A stretch of DNA of 14,973 nucleotides from an uncultured Veillonella sp. (lineage in GTDB: Bacteria > Bacillota > Negativicutes > Veillonellales > Veillonellaceae). Location of the stretch: assembly GCA_900550175.1 (NCBI GenBank), contig URQX01000028.1, positions 1-14,973 of the forward strand. Reading direction: 5' to 3'. This document shows positions 13,934 to 14,973 of this stretch, one piece after another. Position numbers and translations under genes: made by a program. The number at the start of each line of letters is the position of its first letter. Positions within the stretch are counted from its first letter, which is position 1. The notes beneath the pieces were generated by a model. It saw only the letters and a list, made by a program, of their open reading frames with translations. It made no database searches and was not told where the DNA came from.

Positions 13934-13962
13934 TTGCCCCCACTAGGTGCATAAGGTATAAT
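13934..13962 (+). promoter_or_regulatory. Promoter of the DEAD-box helicase gene
   Basis: -35 TTGCCC (13934-13939) and -10 TATAAT (13957-13962) are separated by exactly 17 bases. The start of transcription would fall about 25 bases upstream of the ATG at 13995, which has AAAGGA six bases upstream. Confidence 0.75.
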
Positions 13963-13994
13963 TAATATAATATGTATTATAGAAAGGACGATCC

Positions 13995-14973
13995 ATGAAA
14001 TCTTTTAAATCTCTAGGCGTTTGCGATGAACTCATCCAAGCCCTTCAAAAACAAGGTATCAAGGAGCCAACTCCGATTCAAGAACAAGCCATTCCTGTCG
14101 TGTTTAAAGGGAATGATGTTATAGCAAAAGCTCAAACAGGCACAGGTAAAACATTAGCCTTTTTATTGCCAATTCTTCAACGGGTTCACACGGATGTGCA
14201 TCAAGAACAAGTACTTATCATTGCACCTACACGTGAGCTCATAAAACAAATCTCCGATGAGGCAAAAGAAATAGGTGCTATTTTAAATGTAGATATACTC
14301 CCTCTTATCGGTGGCAAAACAATTGAAGCACAATTACAACAATTAGGACGCCGTCCTCAAGTTATTTTAGGTACACCTGGTCGTCTATTAGATCATGCTA
14401 AACGTGGCTCACTCCACTTAGATTGCATTCGTCGTGTTGTACTCGATGAAGCTGACCAAATGCTTCATATGGGATTCTTACCGGACATTGAAAACCTCAT
14501 TAGCCAAACAGATGCAAACAGACAACTTCTATTATTCTCTGCAACGATTCCTGATAAAATTAGAAATCTTGCAAAAGCATATATGTCTAAACCTGCTTCT
14601 GTAACAGCTGAGGGTAAGCATGTTACACTTGAATCTATCGATCAGCGTGTATACATGATGAATCCCGAAGAAAAGACACAACGTCTTATTAAAATGATCG
14701 AAGAAGACAATCCATTCTTGGCCATTGTTTTCTGTAATAAACGCGAAGGTGCAGTTCGCTTATCCTATGAGTTAACTGCAGCAGGCCTAAATATTGCCGA
14801 AATGCATGGCGATTTAACACAAGGTCGACGTACTCAAATATTACGAGACTTTGCAAAGGCTAAGACTCAAATCCTAGTGGCAACAGATATTGCGGCTCGC
14901 GGTATCGATATTGAGGGTATTACACATGTTTATAACTACGACGTACCACGCGACGTAGATTACTATATCCATC
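13995..14973 (+). CDS. DEAD-box ATP-dependent RNA helicase (C-terminus cut by window edge)
   Basis: Hand translation gives 326 codons with no stop before the window end. The protein begins MKSFKSLGVCDELIQALQKQ and has all superfamily-2 motifs in order: the Q motif (PTPIQEQAI, about 25-33), Walker A AQTGTGKT (46-53), PTREL (78-82), TPGR (127-130), DEAD (151-154), SAT (182-184) and ARGID (301-305). It ends at YYIH, just before the expected HRIGRxGR motif. It unwinds or remodels RNA using ATP and probably acts in ribosome assembly, mRNA decay or cold adaptation, as CshA-type helicases do. The missing C-terminal tail is what would tell subfamilies apart, so no symbol is given. It is the only plus-strand gene and has its own promoter. 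Confidence 0.97.
   Translation, partial: MKSFKSLGVCDELIQALQKQGIKEPTPIQEQAIPVVFKGNDVIAKAQTGTGKTLAFLLPILQRVHTDVHQEQVLIIAPTRELIKQISDEAKEIGAILNVDILPLIGGKTIEAQLQQLGRRPQVILGTPGRLLDHAKRGSLHLDCIRRVVLDEADQMLHMGFLPDIENLISQTDANRQLLLFSATIPDKIRNLAKAYMSKPASVTAEGKHVTLESIDQRVYMMNPEEKTQRLIKMIEEDNPFLAIVFCNKREGAVRLSYELTAAGLNIAEMHGDLTQGRRTQILRDFAKAKTQILVATDIAARGIDIEGITHVYNYDVPRDVDYYIH

Larger units (their letters stand above)
13444..13994. other. AT-rich divergent intergenic region (about 550 bp) without a gene
   Basis: No plausible coding sequence is present; the few ATGs lead to very short frames. It holds the feoAB promoter and operator-like dyads at its low end and the helicase promoter at its high end. Between them are a 12-base palindrome ACCCTGCAGGGT (13644-13655), further GATTATCATTATT-type elements near 13717-13732, and a TTATCAATT direct repeat near 13825-13845. 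Two copies of TTGCCCCCAC (from 13687 and from 13934) stand out in otherwise AT-only sequence; the second is the -35 region of the helicase promoter. A small RNA from the first copy is possible but unproven. Confidence 0.6.

Noticed and set aside
13489..13994. CRISPR array or tandem repeat in the AT-rich gap
   Set aside because: The repeats are few, short and unevenly spaced; there are no regular spacers.
1..14973. Insertion sequences, phage genes, tRNA or rRNA genes
   Set aside because: No transposase, integrase, terminal repeats or RNA gene signatures were seen; gene order and composition look like ordinary chromosome.

Overview
The window looks like chromosome from an anaerobic, low-GC member of the Negativicutes. 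Veillonella or a close relative is my best guess, from the protein flavour and the mix of hydrogenase maturation, SCIFF and Feo genes; I ran no database search. All genes except the last lie on the minus strand, so the minus-strand reading order runs from high to low coordinates.

Layout, low to high coordinate. (1) 1-3847: [NiFe]-hydrogenase maturation genes hypE (cut by the window edge), hypD, hypC and hypF. (2) 3882-5601: a ranthipeptide locus. It holds a 47-residue six-cysteine SCIFF peptide, too short for usual ORF cut-offs, and its radical SAM/SPASM maturase, with a strong intrinsic terminator between them. hypF follows the maturase by 34 bp and may be co-transcribed with it. (3) 5669-7755: three membrane protein genes, namely an ECF-type S component and two proteins of unknown function that look distantly related to each other. 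(4) 7871-10596: a metal module of a small FeoB-associated Cys-rich protein, a DUF6110-like single-TM acidic protein and an unusual P1B-type ATPase, ending in a clear terminator. (5) 10828-13443: feoA and feoB, the ferrous iron importer. (6) 13444-13994: an AT-rich divergent regulatory region full of Fur-like dyads. (7) 13995-end: a plus-strand DEAD-box RNA helicase, cut by the window edge.

How it fits together: FeoA and FeoB import Fe2+. The Cys-rich protein, the DUF6110-like protein and the ATPase sit directly downstream on the same strand, behind their own promoter region with Fur-like palindromes. The ATPase lacks a CxxC metal-binding domain and has Phe-Ser-Cys where copper and zinc pumps have Cys-Pro-Cys. 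A small membrane-anchored acidic protein next to such an ATPase recalls ferrosome (Fez) loci and the mycobacterial PacL/CtpC platforms. This is the most interesting part of the window: a candidate iron-storage-organelle or metal-efflux system coupled to Feo. The SCIFF locus is the second point of interest.
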